From: Variovorax paradoxus
GTDB lineage: Bacteria > Pseudomonadota > Gammaproteobacteria > Burkholderiales > Burkholderiaceae_C
Reading direction: 5' to 3'
Length of the DNA stretch: 64,000 nucleotides
Assembly: GCF_902712855.1 (NCBI RefSeq)
Contig: NZ_LR743507.1
Coordinates: forward strand, 1,970,001-2,034,000
A program made the translations under genes and the position numbers. Below the pieces are notes generated by a model that was given only the letters and a program-made list of their open reading frames with translations, was not told the origin of the DNA and did not search any database. Positions 25,050-35,923 of the stretch are shown here, one piece after another. The first letter of the stretch is position 1, and the number at the start of each line of letters is the position of its first letter.

Positions 25050-26318
25050 ATGCCATCGCGTCGCCAACTCCTGCAAGCCAGCGCACTGGCCTCCGGCCTC
25101 GGAGCCCTCGGTCTCACGGCCTCTTCCGCACAGGCCGCCCGCAACACCGCGAGCGGCCCCGTGTACGCCTACGTCGGCACCTACAGCGACGGCGGCAAGC
25201 CGTGGCGCGGCGGGCGCGGCCTGGGCGTGCACCAGTTCGTGCTCGACGGCACCACCGGTGCGCTGAAACCCATCGCCGGCGCACCGCCGGCCGTGGCGAG
25301 CACGGGCGAGGGCGCGAAGCTGCGCAACCCGGCGTCGCTGGCGCGCCACCCGAAGCTGCCGATGCTGTATGCGGCCAACGAGTTCGAGGCCGGCTCGGTC
25401 TCGGCCTTCCGCATCGGCGCCGACGGCGCGCTGTCGTTCGTGGCCGAAGTGCCTTGCGGCGGCAAGGACCCGGCCTACATCAGCGTGCATCCCGACGGCC
25501 GCTTTCTCTTCACCGCCAACTACGCGAGCGGCGACGTCAGCGTGATCGCGCTGCGCGCCGACGGCACGCCCGACGCCGGCACGGCCGCCGTCGTCTACAA
25601 GGACATCGAGGCCTGCGGCGCGGGCACGCCGTGCAAGCCCGGTGCCGACGTGGTGCCTGCGGCCGCACGCTCGCACGAAGGCTTCGCCACCAGCGACCAC
25701 GACGGCCCGCACGCGCACATGGTGCATGCCGACCCGAAGGGCAACTTCGTGCTGGTGGCCGACCTGGGGCTCGACCGCGTCATCTCCTACCGCTTCGACC
25801 GCATCACCGGCGTGCTGAGCCAGCCGAGCACGGTGGCCGTGTCCGAGAGCTCGGGCGCGCGCCACTTCGTCTTTCACCCGAACGGCAGGTGGCTGTACCT
25901 GGTGAACGAAGAGGCATCGACCATCGCCTTCATGCGCTACGACAACGCCACCGGCGTGCTCACGCCGGTGAGCGAGACCTCGGCGCTGCCCGAGGGCTTC
26001 AAGGGCACCAGCTACGCATCGGGCATCCGCATGCTGCCGGACGGCCGGCACTTCGTGTCGCTCAACCGCCTGCACGACTCGATCTCGATCTTCAAGGTCG
26101 ATGCCCGCACCGGCGCACCCACGCTGGTGCGAGAGGAATGGTCGCGCGGCAACTACCCGCGCAGCTGCACGCTCGACCCGAGCGGGCGATTCCTCTACGT
26201 CTGCCACAACAAGCAGGGCGACAACGTGACGGTGTTCCGCGTGAAGGGTGGCGACATCCAGTTCACCGGCCAGTACGTCGCGGTGGGCAGCGCGGCAGCC
26301 ATCGAGTTCTCCGCGTGA
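25050..26318 (+). CDS. Lactonase family protein (6-phosphogluconolactonase-like beta-propeller)
   Basis: A 422-residue protein with a twin-arginine signal (MPSRRQLLQASALASGLGAL, cleavage near AQA-ARN), then a seven-bladed propeller of the lactonase family shown by YAYVGTYSDGG at the start, LYAANEF, HPDGRFLFTANY, DHDGPHAHMVHADPKGNFVL and RSCTLDPSGRFLYVCHNK. Family members open sugar or other lactones; the Tat signal places this one in the periplasm. It lies between the binding protein and first permease genes, 16 bp after the former, and its stop overlaps the next start (TGATG). Its substrate is unknown; lactone hydrolysis would be an odd partner for peptide import, so another role in the cluster is possible. 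Confidence 0.85.
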   Translation: MPSRRQLLQASALASGLGALGLTASSAQAARNTASGPVYAYVGTYSDGGKPWRGGRGLGVHQFVLDGTTGALKPIAGAPPAVASTGEGAKLRNPASLARHPKLPMLYAANEFEAGSVSAFRIGADGALSFVAEVPCGGKDPAYISVHPDGRFLFTANYASGDVSVIALRADGTPDAGTAAVVYKDIEACGAGTPCKPGADVVPAAARSHEGFATSDHDGPHAHMVHADPKGNFVLVADLGLDRVISYRFDRITGVLSQPSTVAVSESSGARHFVFHPNGRWLYLVNEEASTIAFMRYDNATGVLTPVSETSALPEGFKGTSYASGIRMLPDGRHFVSLNRLHDSISIFKVDARTGAPTLVREEWSRGNYPRSCTLDPSGRFLYVCHNKQGDNVTVFRVKGGDIQFTGQYVAVGSAAAIEFSA

Positions 26319-27271
26319 TGAAGAAATCGCTTTTCCGTTACATCGCTTCCCGCGCCGCGGGCATGCTGGTCGTGCTCGCCATCGTGGCGGTGCTCGTCTT
26401 CGTGCTCACGCGCGCCGCCTCGGGCGACCCGGTCTCGGTGCTGCTGGGCGACCAGGCAACCGCCGCCGACATCGCCCGCGTGCAGAAGGAATACGGCCTC
26501 GACAAGCCGCTGCCCGTGCAGTTCGGCTACTGGCTGCGCGAGGTGCTGCAGGGCAACCTCGGCCAGTCGATCTTCCTGCAGCGTCCCGTCACACAGGCGC
26601 TGTGGGAGCGCTCCGAACCCACCACGCTGCTCGCGCTGATGGCCGTGGCCATCGCTGCGCTGATCGGCGTGCCCTGCGGCATCGTCTCTGCTGTGTTCAG
26701 GGGGCGCGTGGTCGACCAGCTCTTCACCGGCGTCGCGATGCTGGGTGCGAGCATTCCGAGCTTCTGGCTGGGCATCGTGCTGATCCAGATCTTCGCGGTT
26801 TCGTTCGGCTGGTTCCCGGTGTCGGGCTATGGCGCGCCCGATGCGCCCTTTGCCGAGCGGCTGCACGCGCTGGTGCTGCCGGCCACGGTGCTGGGCCTGC
26901 TGAACTCGGCGCTCATCATCCGCTTCACGCGGGCCTCGATGCTCGACGTGCTCGGCGAGGATTACGTGCGCACCGCGCGCTCCAAGGGCCTCAGCGAAAG
27001 CACCGTGGTGCTCAAGCATGCGCTGCGCAATGCGCTGGTGCCGATCGTCACGGTGATTGGCCTCACGGTGGCTCTCATGATCGGCGGGGCCGTCATCACC
27101 GAGACGGTGTTCGGCCTGCCGGGCGTGGGCAACCTCGTGGTCAGCGCGGTGCTGCGGCGCGACTACCCGGTGATCCAGGGCGCGCTGCTCGTGATCGCCG
27201 CGATCTACGTTCTCATCAATTTCTCCATCGACCTGCTGTACGCGGTGGTCGACCCGCGCGTGAAGGTCTGA
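26318..27271 (+). CDS. Dipeptide-type ABC transporter permease (DppB-like)
   Basis: A 317-residue inner-membrane permease with six predicted helices. The N-terminal helix and FVLTRAASGDPVSVLLG loop, and the ETVFGLPGVGNLVVSAVLRR segment near the C-terminus with the EDYVRTARSKGLSE coupling motif, are diagnostic of DppB/OppB. It pairs with the DppC-like permease to form the channel. The ATG overlaps the lactonase stop by one base. Confidence 0.93.
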   Translation: MKKSLFRYIASRAAGMLVVLAIVAVLVFVLTRAASGDPVSVLLGDQATAADIARVQKEYGLDKPLPVQFGYWLREVLQGNLGQSIFLQRPVTQALWERSEPTTLLALMAVAIAALIGVPCGIVSAVFRGRVVDQLFTGVAMLGASIPSFWLGIVLIQIFAVSFGWFPVSGYGAPDAPFAERLHALVLPATVLGLLNSALIIRFTRASMLDVLGEDYVRTARSKGLSESTVVLKHALRNALVPIVTVIGLTVALMIGGAVITETVFGLPGVGNLVVSAVLRRDYPVIQGALLVIAAIYVLINFSIDLLYAVVDPRVKV

Positions 27272-27276
27272 GAAAA

Positions 27277-28115
27277 ATGCAAATGCCCCGAATGCTCCGC
27301 CAGCTGATGCACAGACGCATCGTGTTGGTGTCCGCGCTGGTGCTGCTGGTGATCGCGGTGCTCGCGATCGGCGCACCGCTGTTCGCTTCGATCGACCCCA
27401 ACGACACGGCCGTGCTCGAACGCCTGAAGGCGCCGAGCGCCGAGCACCTGCTGGGCACCGACGAACTGGGCCGCGACATGTATTCGCGCATCGTGCACGG
27501 CGCGCGCTACTCGCTCGCGATCGCGGCGCTCACCGCGCTGGGCGCGGTCGTGGCCGGCACGGTGCTCGGCCTGATGGCCGGTTTCTTCCGCCGGCTCGAC
27601 GCACCGCTGATGCGCGTGGTCGACGCGATGATGTCCTTCCCCGACATCCTCCTGGCCATCGCGCTGGTGGCGATCCTCGGGCCCTCGCTGATGAACACCG
27701 TGCTGGCGCTGGTGCTGGTCTACACGCCGCGCGTGGCGCGGGTGGTGCGCGCGTCGACGCTGGTCGTGCGCGAGCTGCTGTTCGTGGAAGCGGTGCGCGC
27801 GCTGGGCGTGCGCACTTCGCGCATCCTGTGGCGGCACATATTGCCGAACCTGATGTCGCCGATCCTGGTGCAGGTGTCTTTCATCTTCGCCTACGCCATC
27901 CTGGCCGAGGCCGGGCTGTCGTTCCTCGGCGTGGGCGTGCCGCCCGAGATCCCGACTTGGGGCACGATGGTCGCTGGCAGCCAGCAGTACGCGCACCAGG
28001 CCTTCTGGGTGGTGCTGTTCCCCGGCCTCGCGATCATCTTCACGGCGCTGTCGCTGCAACTGCTGGGCGACGGCGTGCGCGACCTGCTCGACCCCAAGCT
28101 GAAGAAGACATCGTG

Positions 28116-28116
<1 letters not shown>
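27277..28116 (+). CDS. Dipeptide-type ABC transporter permease (DppC-like)
   Basis: A 279-residue permease. HLLGTDELGRDMYSRIVHGA near residue 50 and EAGLSFLGVGVPPEIPTWG near 225 are the standard DppC/OppC signatures, and EAVRALGVRTSRILWRHILP is the ATPase coupling loop. It begins 5 bp after the DppB-like stop, and its own stop overlaps the next ATG, so the genes are translated as a block. Forms the second half of the import channel. Confidence 0.93.
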
Positions 28117-29156
<1,040 letters not shown>

Positions 29157-29169
29157 CCCGCGCCGTGTT

Positions 29170-29294
29170 CCCGTCTTGCTCCCTCCCCCACTGGGGGAGG
29201 GCGGGGGTGGGGGCACGACGGCCTTCATGCCAACGCAGCGCCTTGTCGAAGGCATGCCCCCATCCCAGCCTTCCCCCAGAGAGGGAAGGAGCCA
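29170..29294 (+). repeat. Family-2 dispersed inverted repeat (between the two ATPase genes)
   Basis: CTCCCTCCCCC...GGGGGAGGGCGGGGGTGGGGGC, a variable centre with its own palindrome (GCCTTC...GAAGGC), then GCCCCCATCCCAGCCTTCCC...GGGAAGGAG. It starts within about 15 bp of the DppD-like stop. Confidence 0.82.
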
Positions 29295-29310
29295 ATACCC
29301 AACAACCACG

Positions 29311-30284
<974 letters not shown>

Positions 30285-30288
<4 letters not shown>

Positions 30289-31592
30289 CCAAGACCATGA
30301 CCGCCGCCAACGACTTCAACGACCCGCTGCTGGGCAGCAATTTCAAGGGCTACCCGCGCACTCAGGCCCCGCGCCGCCGCAGCGAAGTCGGCGCCGCCGG
30401 CTGGAACGTGCTGGCCGGCGATCTGCCGCTGCCGCTGGCCGTGCTTAAGCGCGAGGCGCTGGAGCACAACCTCGCGTGGATGCAGGCGCGCGTGCGCGAG
30501 TGGGGCATCGACCTCGCGCCGCACGGCAAGACGACGATGTCGCCGCAGCTCTTCCAGCGCCAGCTCGACGCCGGCGCCTGGGGCCTGACCTTCGCGACCG
30601 TGACGCAGCTGGCCGTGGGCGTGGCAGCCGGCGCGCGCCGCACGCTTATCGCCAACCAGGTGGTGAGCGACGAGGACCTGGGCGGGATCCAGATGCTGCT
30701 GAAGGCGAACGCGGGTCTGCGCATCGTGTTCCTGGTCGATTCGCTGGCGCAGCTCTCGCTCATCGAGGACTGGGCCGCGCGCCACGCCGGCAGCGTGCCT
30801 TTCGAAGTGATGCTGGAGATCGGCGTCGAAGGCGCGCGCACCGGCTGCCGCACCCACGAGGAGGCCGTCGCGCTGGCCACGCGGCTGCGCGCCAGCGGTG
30901 CGGTGAAGCTGGTCGGCATCGAGACCTACGAAGGGCAGGGCGCCACCGGCGCCAGCGGGCCCGACGCGGCCTACGCGAAGACGCTGATGGACCGCGTGGA
31001 AGCCGTGGCGCGCCATTGCGACACGCAGAAGCTGTTCGAGACCGACGAGGTGCTGGTGTCCGCCGGCGGCTCGGCCATCTTCGACCTGGTGGCCGGTCGC
31101 CTGAAGCCCGTGCTGGGCGCGCCGGTGCGCGGCCTGCTGCGCTCGGGCTGCTATGTCACGCACGACCACGGCTTCTACAAGCGCATGGTGAGCGCGGTGG
31201 ACGAGCGCCTGGGCTGCGGCTGCGGCGAGAGCCTGGTGCCGGCGATGGAAGTGTGGGCGACCGTGCAGTCGCGCCCCGAGCCGGGCCTGGCGATCCTCGC
31301 GGTGGGCAAGCGCGACATCTCCTTCGACCTGTCGCTGCCCGTGCCCATCGGGCGCGCGGCGCGCGGCGCGCTCGCGCCGCAGGACGTGCCCGCCGGCTGG
31401 AAGATCACCGCGCTGAACGACCAGCACGCGTACCTGCGCTGGGACGCGAGCGAAGAGGCCGAGGCGCCGAAGGTCGGCGACCGCGTCGGCCTGGGCATCT
31501 CGCACCCGTGCACCACCTTCGACAAATGGCACTGGATGCCGGTGGTCGAGCAGGACTACCGCGTGAGCGACGCCGTCGCCATGCACTTCTAG
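30285..31592 (+). CDS. PLP-dependent D-amino-acid enzyme (D-serine dehydratase / D-threonine aldolase family)
   Basis: A 435-residue enzyme of the alanine-racemase-fold DSD/D-threonine aldolase group. The PLP lysine is K82 in APHGKTTMSPQ. Near the C-terminus, GISHPCTTFDKW matches the His/Cys zinc-binding site of eukaryotic-type D-serine dehydratases. It would remove ammonia from or cleave D-serine, D-threonine or similar D-amino acids in the cytoplasm. The ATG at 30285 overlaps the DppF-like stop (ATGA); an ATG four codons later is possible. Position between the importer and a D-aminoacylase makes a D-amino-acid substrate likely. A dehydratase would release 2-aminoacrylate, matching the RidA-like gene upstream. 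Confidence 0.82.
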
Positions 31593-31602
31593 TCATGATC
31601 TC

Positions 31603-31691
31603 GCCCCCAGTCTTCGCGCACTTCGTGTCGCTTCGCCAACCCCCTGCCGGGGGCAACACCGGCGGCCCGGCGAAGCCGGTTCCGCGGTGTT
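31603..31691 (-). repeat. Family-1 dispersed repeat (after the D-amino-acid enzyme gene)
   Basis: Begins CCCCCAGTCTTCGCGCACTT and ends GCCGGTTCCGCGGTGT, with the C5/G5 hairpin between. It starts 11 bp after the stop codon of the preceding gene, in the standard orientation. Confidence 0.85.
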
Positions 31692-31761
31692 CGCCGACGA
31701 AGTCCGGAAGGTGCCGCGACTTTCCATGCGGCGGGTTTCCCATGCCCGGCGGAGCAATTGA

Positions 31762-32682
31762 ATGATCACTTCCTCCCTGCTCCAGAGGATCGCGGACATC
31801 CGCAGCGACGCCCCGGCGACGCGGCGCGCGATCCTGGACCTGATCCTCGAAGACCCCGACCGCGTGCTCGAGGAAAGCTTCGAGCAGCTGGCCGAGCGCT
31901 CGCGCAGTTCGGTGCCCACCATCATGCGCACCTGCCGCGACCTGGGCTTTGCCGGGCTGCGCGAGTTCAAGCTCGCGCTCGCGCAGGAACTGGCGCTGGG
32001 CGGCTCGCCGCTGCACCGCCGGGTGAACATCGAGGACGCGGCCGACGAGGTGGTCGGCAAGATCGCGCGCAGCGCGGCGGCGTCGGTGTCGGGCGTGCGC
32101 GGGCAGCTCGACATGCAGGTGCTCGACGGCGCCGTGGCGGCCATCGCGGCGGCGCCGCACGTGGACCTGTACGGCGCGGGCGCCACTTCGTGGTTCATGG
32201 CCAACGACCTGCAGGCTCGGCTCTTCCGCCTCGGCCTGTCGGCCAACGCCTGGGCCGACTACCACCTGCAGCAGGTGGCCGGCGCGGCGCAGCGCCCGGG
32301 CGGCGTGGTGATCGCCATCTCGCACGTGGGCGGCATGCCCTCGCTGCTCGACGCGGTGGACATCGCGCGCGGACAGGGCGCCAAGGTGGTCGCGATCACG
32401 CGGCCGGGCACGGCGCTGGCGGCCAAGGCCGACTTTCTTCTCGGCCTGTCGGTGCCCGACGACGCGGTGATGCACGTGGGCATCGACGCCTACCTGACGC
32501 ACCTGACCGCCATCGAGATATTGACCGTGCTGGTGGCCCAGCGCCGCGGCGAGCCCGCGGTGCAGCGCCTGCAGCGCGCGCGCGAGGCGTTCCAGCGCCA
32601 CGGCATCGACGCCACCACCCACCCGCTGCAGAGCTGGGACGGCGGCGGCATCAACAACAGCAGCAAGAAAGGCGCATCGTGA
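31762..32682 (+). CDS. MurR/RpiR-family transcriptional regulator
   Basis: A 306-residue regulator with an N-terminal RpiR helix-turn-helix (about 1-75, with FEQLAERSRSSVPTIMRTCR as the recognition region) and a SIS domain (about 125-255, VDLYGAGATSWFMANDLQAR ... VVIAISHVGGMPSLLDAVDI). SIS domains sense phosphosugars or related small molecules. It follows the transporter and D-amino-acid genes and its stop overlaps the D-aminoacylase start (GTGA), so it probably controls the cluster, perhaps through the GAAA/TTTC palindromes at 23301 and 23382. SIS-type sensing would fit a peptidoglycan-derived ligand, but this is inference. Confidence 0.9.
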   Translation: MITSSLLQRIADIRSDAPATRRAILDLILEDPDRVLEESFEQLAERSRSSVPTIMRTCRDLGFAGLREFKLALAQELALGGSPLHRRVNIEDAADEVVGKIARSAAASVSGVRGQLDMQVLDGAVAAIAAAPHVDLYGAGATSWFMANDLQARLFRLGLSANAWADYHLQQVAGAAQRPGGVVIAISHVGGMPSLLDAVDIARGQGAKVVAITRPGTALAAKADFLLGLSVPDDAVMHVGIDAYLTHLTAIEILTVLVAQRRGEPAVQRLQRAREAFQRHGIDATTHPLQSWDGGGINNSSKKGAS

Positions 32683-34154
32683 GCGCGACCGCAAGCCAAC
32701 CCATCCTGCTCGAAGCCGGCCTCGTGGTCGACGGTTCGGGCGGTCCTTCGTGGCCCGGCGACGTGCTGCTGCAGGGCGACCGCATCGTCGCGCTCGGCGA
32801 GGGCCTGCGCGAGCGACTGCCCGAAGGCCTCGCGCTGGCGGACGTCGAGGTGGTCGACTGCCGCGGCAAGGTCATCGCGCCCGGTTTCATCGACGCGCAC
32901 ACGCACGACGACGCCATCGTGCTGCGCGACCCGCTGTGCCTGCCGAAGGTGTCGCAAGGCATCACCACGGTGGTGACGGGCAACTGCGGCATCTCGCTGG
33001 CGCCCTACCGCACGCCGCAGTCGAAGCCGCCGCTCACGCTGCTGGGCGCCGACTCGTTCAGGCACGCGACCATGGCCGAGTACCGCGCGGCGGTCGACGC
33101 CACGCAGCCCGCGCTCAACGTGGCGGCGCTCATCGGCCACACCACCCTGCGCTTCGCCGCCATGGAGGCGCTCGACCGCCCGGCCAGCGCCGACGAACTG
33201 GCGCGCATGGAGGCGCTGCTCGACAGCTGCATGGCCGACGGCGCGCACGGCATGTCCTCGGGCCTGTTCTACGAGGAAGCGTTTGCCGCGCCGGCCGAGG
33301 AGGTCACGGCGCTGGCCCGCGTGGTGGCGCGCCACGGCGGCATCTACGCCACGCACCTGCGCAGCGAGATGCAGCAGATCATCGAGGCGCTGCACGAGGC
33401 GGGCGATTCGGCCTTCGCGGCGGGCGTACCGCTGGTCATTTCCCATCACAAGTGCGCCGGCCCGGCCAACTGGGGCCGTACCAAGGAAACCCTGCCGCTG
33501 ATCGAATCGCTGGCTGAGCGCCAGAAGATCGCGATGGATGTTTACCCCTACGTGGCCGGTTCCACCGTGCTGCGCGAGGATCTGGTCGACGGCGTGATCG
33601 ACGTGCTGCTGACCTGGTCCGATCCGCATCCCGAAATGACGGGCCGGCTCATTTCGGACATCGCGCGGGAGTGGGGCACCACCGAACAGGAAGCCTGCCT
33701 GCGCCTGAAACCGGGCGGCGCCTGCTACTTCCAGATGCAGGAAGAAGACGTGGAACGCGTGATTGCGCACCCGTTGACCATGATCGGCAGCGACGGTCTG
33801 CCGCACGACCGCCACCCGCATCCCCGGCTCTGGGGTGCTTTTCCGCGCGTTTTTGCACGCTACTGGCGCCAACGCCGGCTCTTCACGCTCGAGCAGGCCG
33901 TGCACAAGATGACCGGCATGACCGCGCGCAACCTGCGGATTGCCGACCGCGGCGTGTTGCGCGCCGGTGCCATGGCCGACGTGGTGGTGTTCGACCCGGA
34001 CACCATCGCCGACACCGCCACCTACGACCAGCCCCTTGGCGTGAGCCAGGGCGTGGAGCGGGTGTTCGTGAACGGCGTGCTGGCGTACCGCGGGGGCGAA
34101 GGACCTGCGCGGGTGTTGGCGCGTGCGGGGCGGATGCTCACGCGGGGCGCCTGA
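32679..34154 (+). CDS. N-acyl-D-amino-acid deacylase (D-aminoacylase)
   Basis: A 491-residue amidohydrolase that removes the acyl group from N-acyl-D-amino acids. Metal-binding residues are visible: HTH in GFIDAHTHDDA, the Cys of TGNCGISLAP, SHHKCAGPANWG and the catalytic Asp in MIGSDGLPHD. The C-terminal beta-sandwich ends VFVNGVLAYRGGE. Length agrees with the family (about 480-500). The GTG start overlaps the RpiR stop by 4 bases. With the importer and D-amino-acid PLP enzyme it suggests uptake, deacylation and breakdown of D-amino-acid derivatives. Confidence 0.9.
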   Translation: MSATASQPILLEAGLVVDGSGGPSWPGDVLLQGDRIVALGEGLRERLPEGLALADVEVVDCRGKVIAPGFIDAHTHDDAIVLRDPLCLPKVSQGITTVVTGNCGISLAPYRTPQSKPPLTLLGADSFRHATMAEYRAAVDATQPALNVAALIGHTTLRFAAMEALDRPASADELARMEALLDSCMADGAHGMSSGLFYEEAFAAPAEEVTALARVVARHGGIYATHLRSEMQQIIEALHEAGDSAFAAGVPLVISHHKCAGPANWGRTKETLPLIESLAERQKIAMDVYPYVAGSTVLREDLVDGVIDVLLTWSDPHPEMTGRLISDIAREWGTTEQEACLRLKPGGACYFQMQEEDVERVIAHPLTMIGSDGLPHDRHPHPRLWGAFPRVFARYWRQRRLFTLEQAVHKMTGMTARNLRIADRGVLRAGAMADVVVFDPDTIADTATYDQPLGVSQGVERVFVNGVLAYRGGEGPARVLARAGRMLTRGA

Positions 34155-34298
34155 CCGTGGCTCGGCGGCGCTGTATCGGCATGGCTATATCCCTTCGACT
34201 CCTAAAGTTCTAACGTTCTTGGTAAAAATCGGTCAAACTGCCGCCTCGAGGGTAAATACGTTTCAGGGTCAGTGCGGTCGAAATCCCAAGGAGAAATG

Positions 34299-34484
34299 AT
34301 GGACAAGGACGCAGAGAGCCTTGGCGCCGACTTCGAGCTTTGGCAAAAACTCACGGACGACTACGAAGTCGCGCTGGGCGATCTTGCCAGGGGAGAACCG
34401 GGTGCCCGTGAACGGGTTGTCCTGCTCGCCAGTGCGTTGCGGCGCATGGACCGGGAGCCGGTCCAGGTGGGCGGCCTAGGCTGA
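34299..34484 (+). CDS. Small acidic hypothetical protein
   Basis: A 61-residue protein (MDKDAESLGADFELWQKLTD...) with an AAGGAG site five bases before the second ATG of ATGATG. It is predicted to be helical, without a signal peptide, membrane segment or Cys. The good ribosome site and helical, charged composition support translation, but I recognise no family. It stands alone on the plus strand downstream of the D-aminoacylase gene. Confidence 0.55.
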   Translation: MDKDAESLGADFELWQKLTDDYEVALGDLARGEPGARERVVLLASALRRMDREPVQVGGLG

Positions 34485-34849
34485 GCCTGGGCAATCCGGG
34501 GCGCCTTCGGCGCCCGCGCCGGATGGTCGTCGCCCGGAAATCCGGCTCGCCGGTTGTCCGGCCTTGCGCTCGGCAGCCCGGCCGGGCTGCCTTCCGGGGT
34601 TCGGGTGCACCCGCGCGACACCCTCCGGCCCGGCCTTCGCCTCGTGCGACTCCCCGGTCGCGCCGGCGCCGGCAAGACCGTCGTCGAACGCGTGCTTGAG
34701 GTGCGGCTCGGCTGCATGGCTCCGAAATGCCCGCGCTTCCTCAACAATGGCGCACCCGACCAGGCCGCCTGCCCGATGGCCTCATTCGCGCGCGATCGCG
34801 CCCGTGTTCCCCGCGCGATCCGTTCCGGTCGATGAACGAGGAGGAGCCT
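34485..34849. other. Intergenic region before the serine hydrolase
   Basis: 365 bp. It holds a perfect GGGCGCC-TTC-GGCGCCC hairpin (34499-34515) without a T run and otherwise GC-rich sequence. Short open frames here have no ribosome site or family resemblance. The promoter of the serine hydrolase should lie in its right half. Confidence 0.4.
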
Positions 34850-35920
34850 ATGAATTCCCGAAGAAGCATTGTTTTCGCCGGCGGCGGTGCGCTGCTGGGT
34901 GCGGCCACGGCCGGCTGTGCATCCGCGTCCTCCGATTGGTCCGTTGCCGGCCCCGGCCGGCGCATGCCGGCAGACGCCCTCGACAAGGTGCTGCTGGATG
35001 CAGGCCGCAGCGCGCCCGCGCTGCGCGGCATCGTCGTCGTGCGCGACGGCTTGTTGGCCGGCGAACGCTACTACGCAGGGGCCTCCGCGAACGACCTGCT
35101 GCCCATCAACTCGGCCACCAAGAGCGTCTGCTCGATGCTGGTCGGGCAGGCGCTGCAGCAGGGGAAGATCCGCAGCCTGTCGGACACCGTGGCCGACCTG
35201 CTGCCCGAGGCTTCGCGCAAGGCGCCGGATGCACCGGCCGCGCGCGTCACCCTGCGCCAGATCCTCACGGGCACCACCGGCCTGGCCTACGACTGGCGCA
35301 CACAGACGCAGGCACTGTTCGACGCAGCCGACACGGCCGCGTTCGCGCTGGACCTGCCGCGCGACGGCGAGGCGCCGGGCTCATGGTCTTACAACGACGC
35401 CGCGGTGTCGCTGCTCACGCCCATCCTCGAGCGGGCGCACGGCATGCCGATTGCCCAGGTGGCCATGCGGGACCTGTTCACGCCCCTGGGCATCGGCCGC
35501 TTCACGTGGCGCCGCGACAAGTCCGGCCACGCAACGGCCTACATGGGGCTGGCGTTGCGCACGCGCGATCTCGCCAAGCTCGCCTGGACGATGGCCGACG
35601 GCGGCCGGTGGAATGGCACGCAGGTAGTGCCTGCCGACTGGGTGGCGGACAGCACGCGCCGGCACGGCCCCGCGCAATGGCGCAATCCGCCGATCGCCGG
35701 CACCGGCTATGGCTACCTGTGGTTCACCGGCACGCTCGACGGCCGCGATGTCGCCTGGGGCTGGGGCTACGGCGGCCAGTTCGCGCTGCTCGTGCCGTCG
35801 CTGCAACTGGTGTTGGCCACCGCCGCCACCGCACCGGCGCCGAAGGACGTGAGCATCCAGACCGCGACCGTGGCGCGGCTGGTGCAGCAGGTGGTCGCAC
35901 TGGCGGCTTCTTCGGCCTAG
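34850..35920 (+). CDS. Class C beta-lactamase-family serine hydrolase, exported
   Basis: A 356-residue protein with a signal containing SRR and ending AATAGC, a possible Tat lipoprotein signal, so it is probably periplasmic or membrane-anchored. The serine nucleophile motif is SATK (88-91); the second motif is SYN (180-182); the third position has WGYGG in place of KTG, as in esterase or DD-peptidase-like relatives. Family members include D-aminopeptidases and esterases as well as beta-lactamases, so resistance should not be assumed. Placement close to the D-amino-acid cluster makes a D-specific peptidase attractive. The start at 34850 has a GAGGAG site; an ATG six codons earlier is possible. 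Confidence 0.8.
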   Translation: MNSRRSIVFAGGGALLGAATAGCASASSDWSVAGPGRRMPADALDKVLLDAGRSAPALRGIVVVRDGLLAGERYYAGASANDLLPINSATKSVCSMLVGQALQQGKIRSLSDTVADLLPEASRKAPDAPAARVTLRQILTGTTGLAYDWRTQTQALFDAADTAAFALDLPRDGEAPGSWSYNDAAVSLLTPILERAHGMPIAQVAMRDLFTPLGIGRFTWRRDKSGHATAYMGLALRTRDLAKLAWTMADGGRWNGTQVVPADWVADSTRRHGPAQWRNPPIAGTGYGYLWFTGTLDGRDVAWGWGYGGQFALLVPSLQLVLATAATAPAPKDVSIQTATVARLVQQVVALAASSA

Positions 35921-35923
35921 CGT

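Noticed and set aside
34499..34515. A terminator after the small acidic protein gene
   Set aside because: A perfect GGGCGCC hairpin is present but no T run follows, so I mention it only as part of the gap.
34554..34835. A 93-codon open frame before the serine hydrolase
   Set aside because: No ribosome site, no family resemblance, and Arg/Gly/Pro-rich composition typical of non-coding GC-rich DNA.
34850..35920. A beta-lactamase resistance gene
   Set aside because: The KTG motif is absent and the neighbourhood is catabolic; the family is broad, so only serine hydrolase is claimed.
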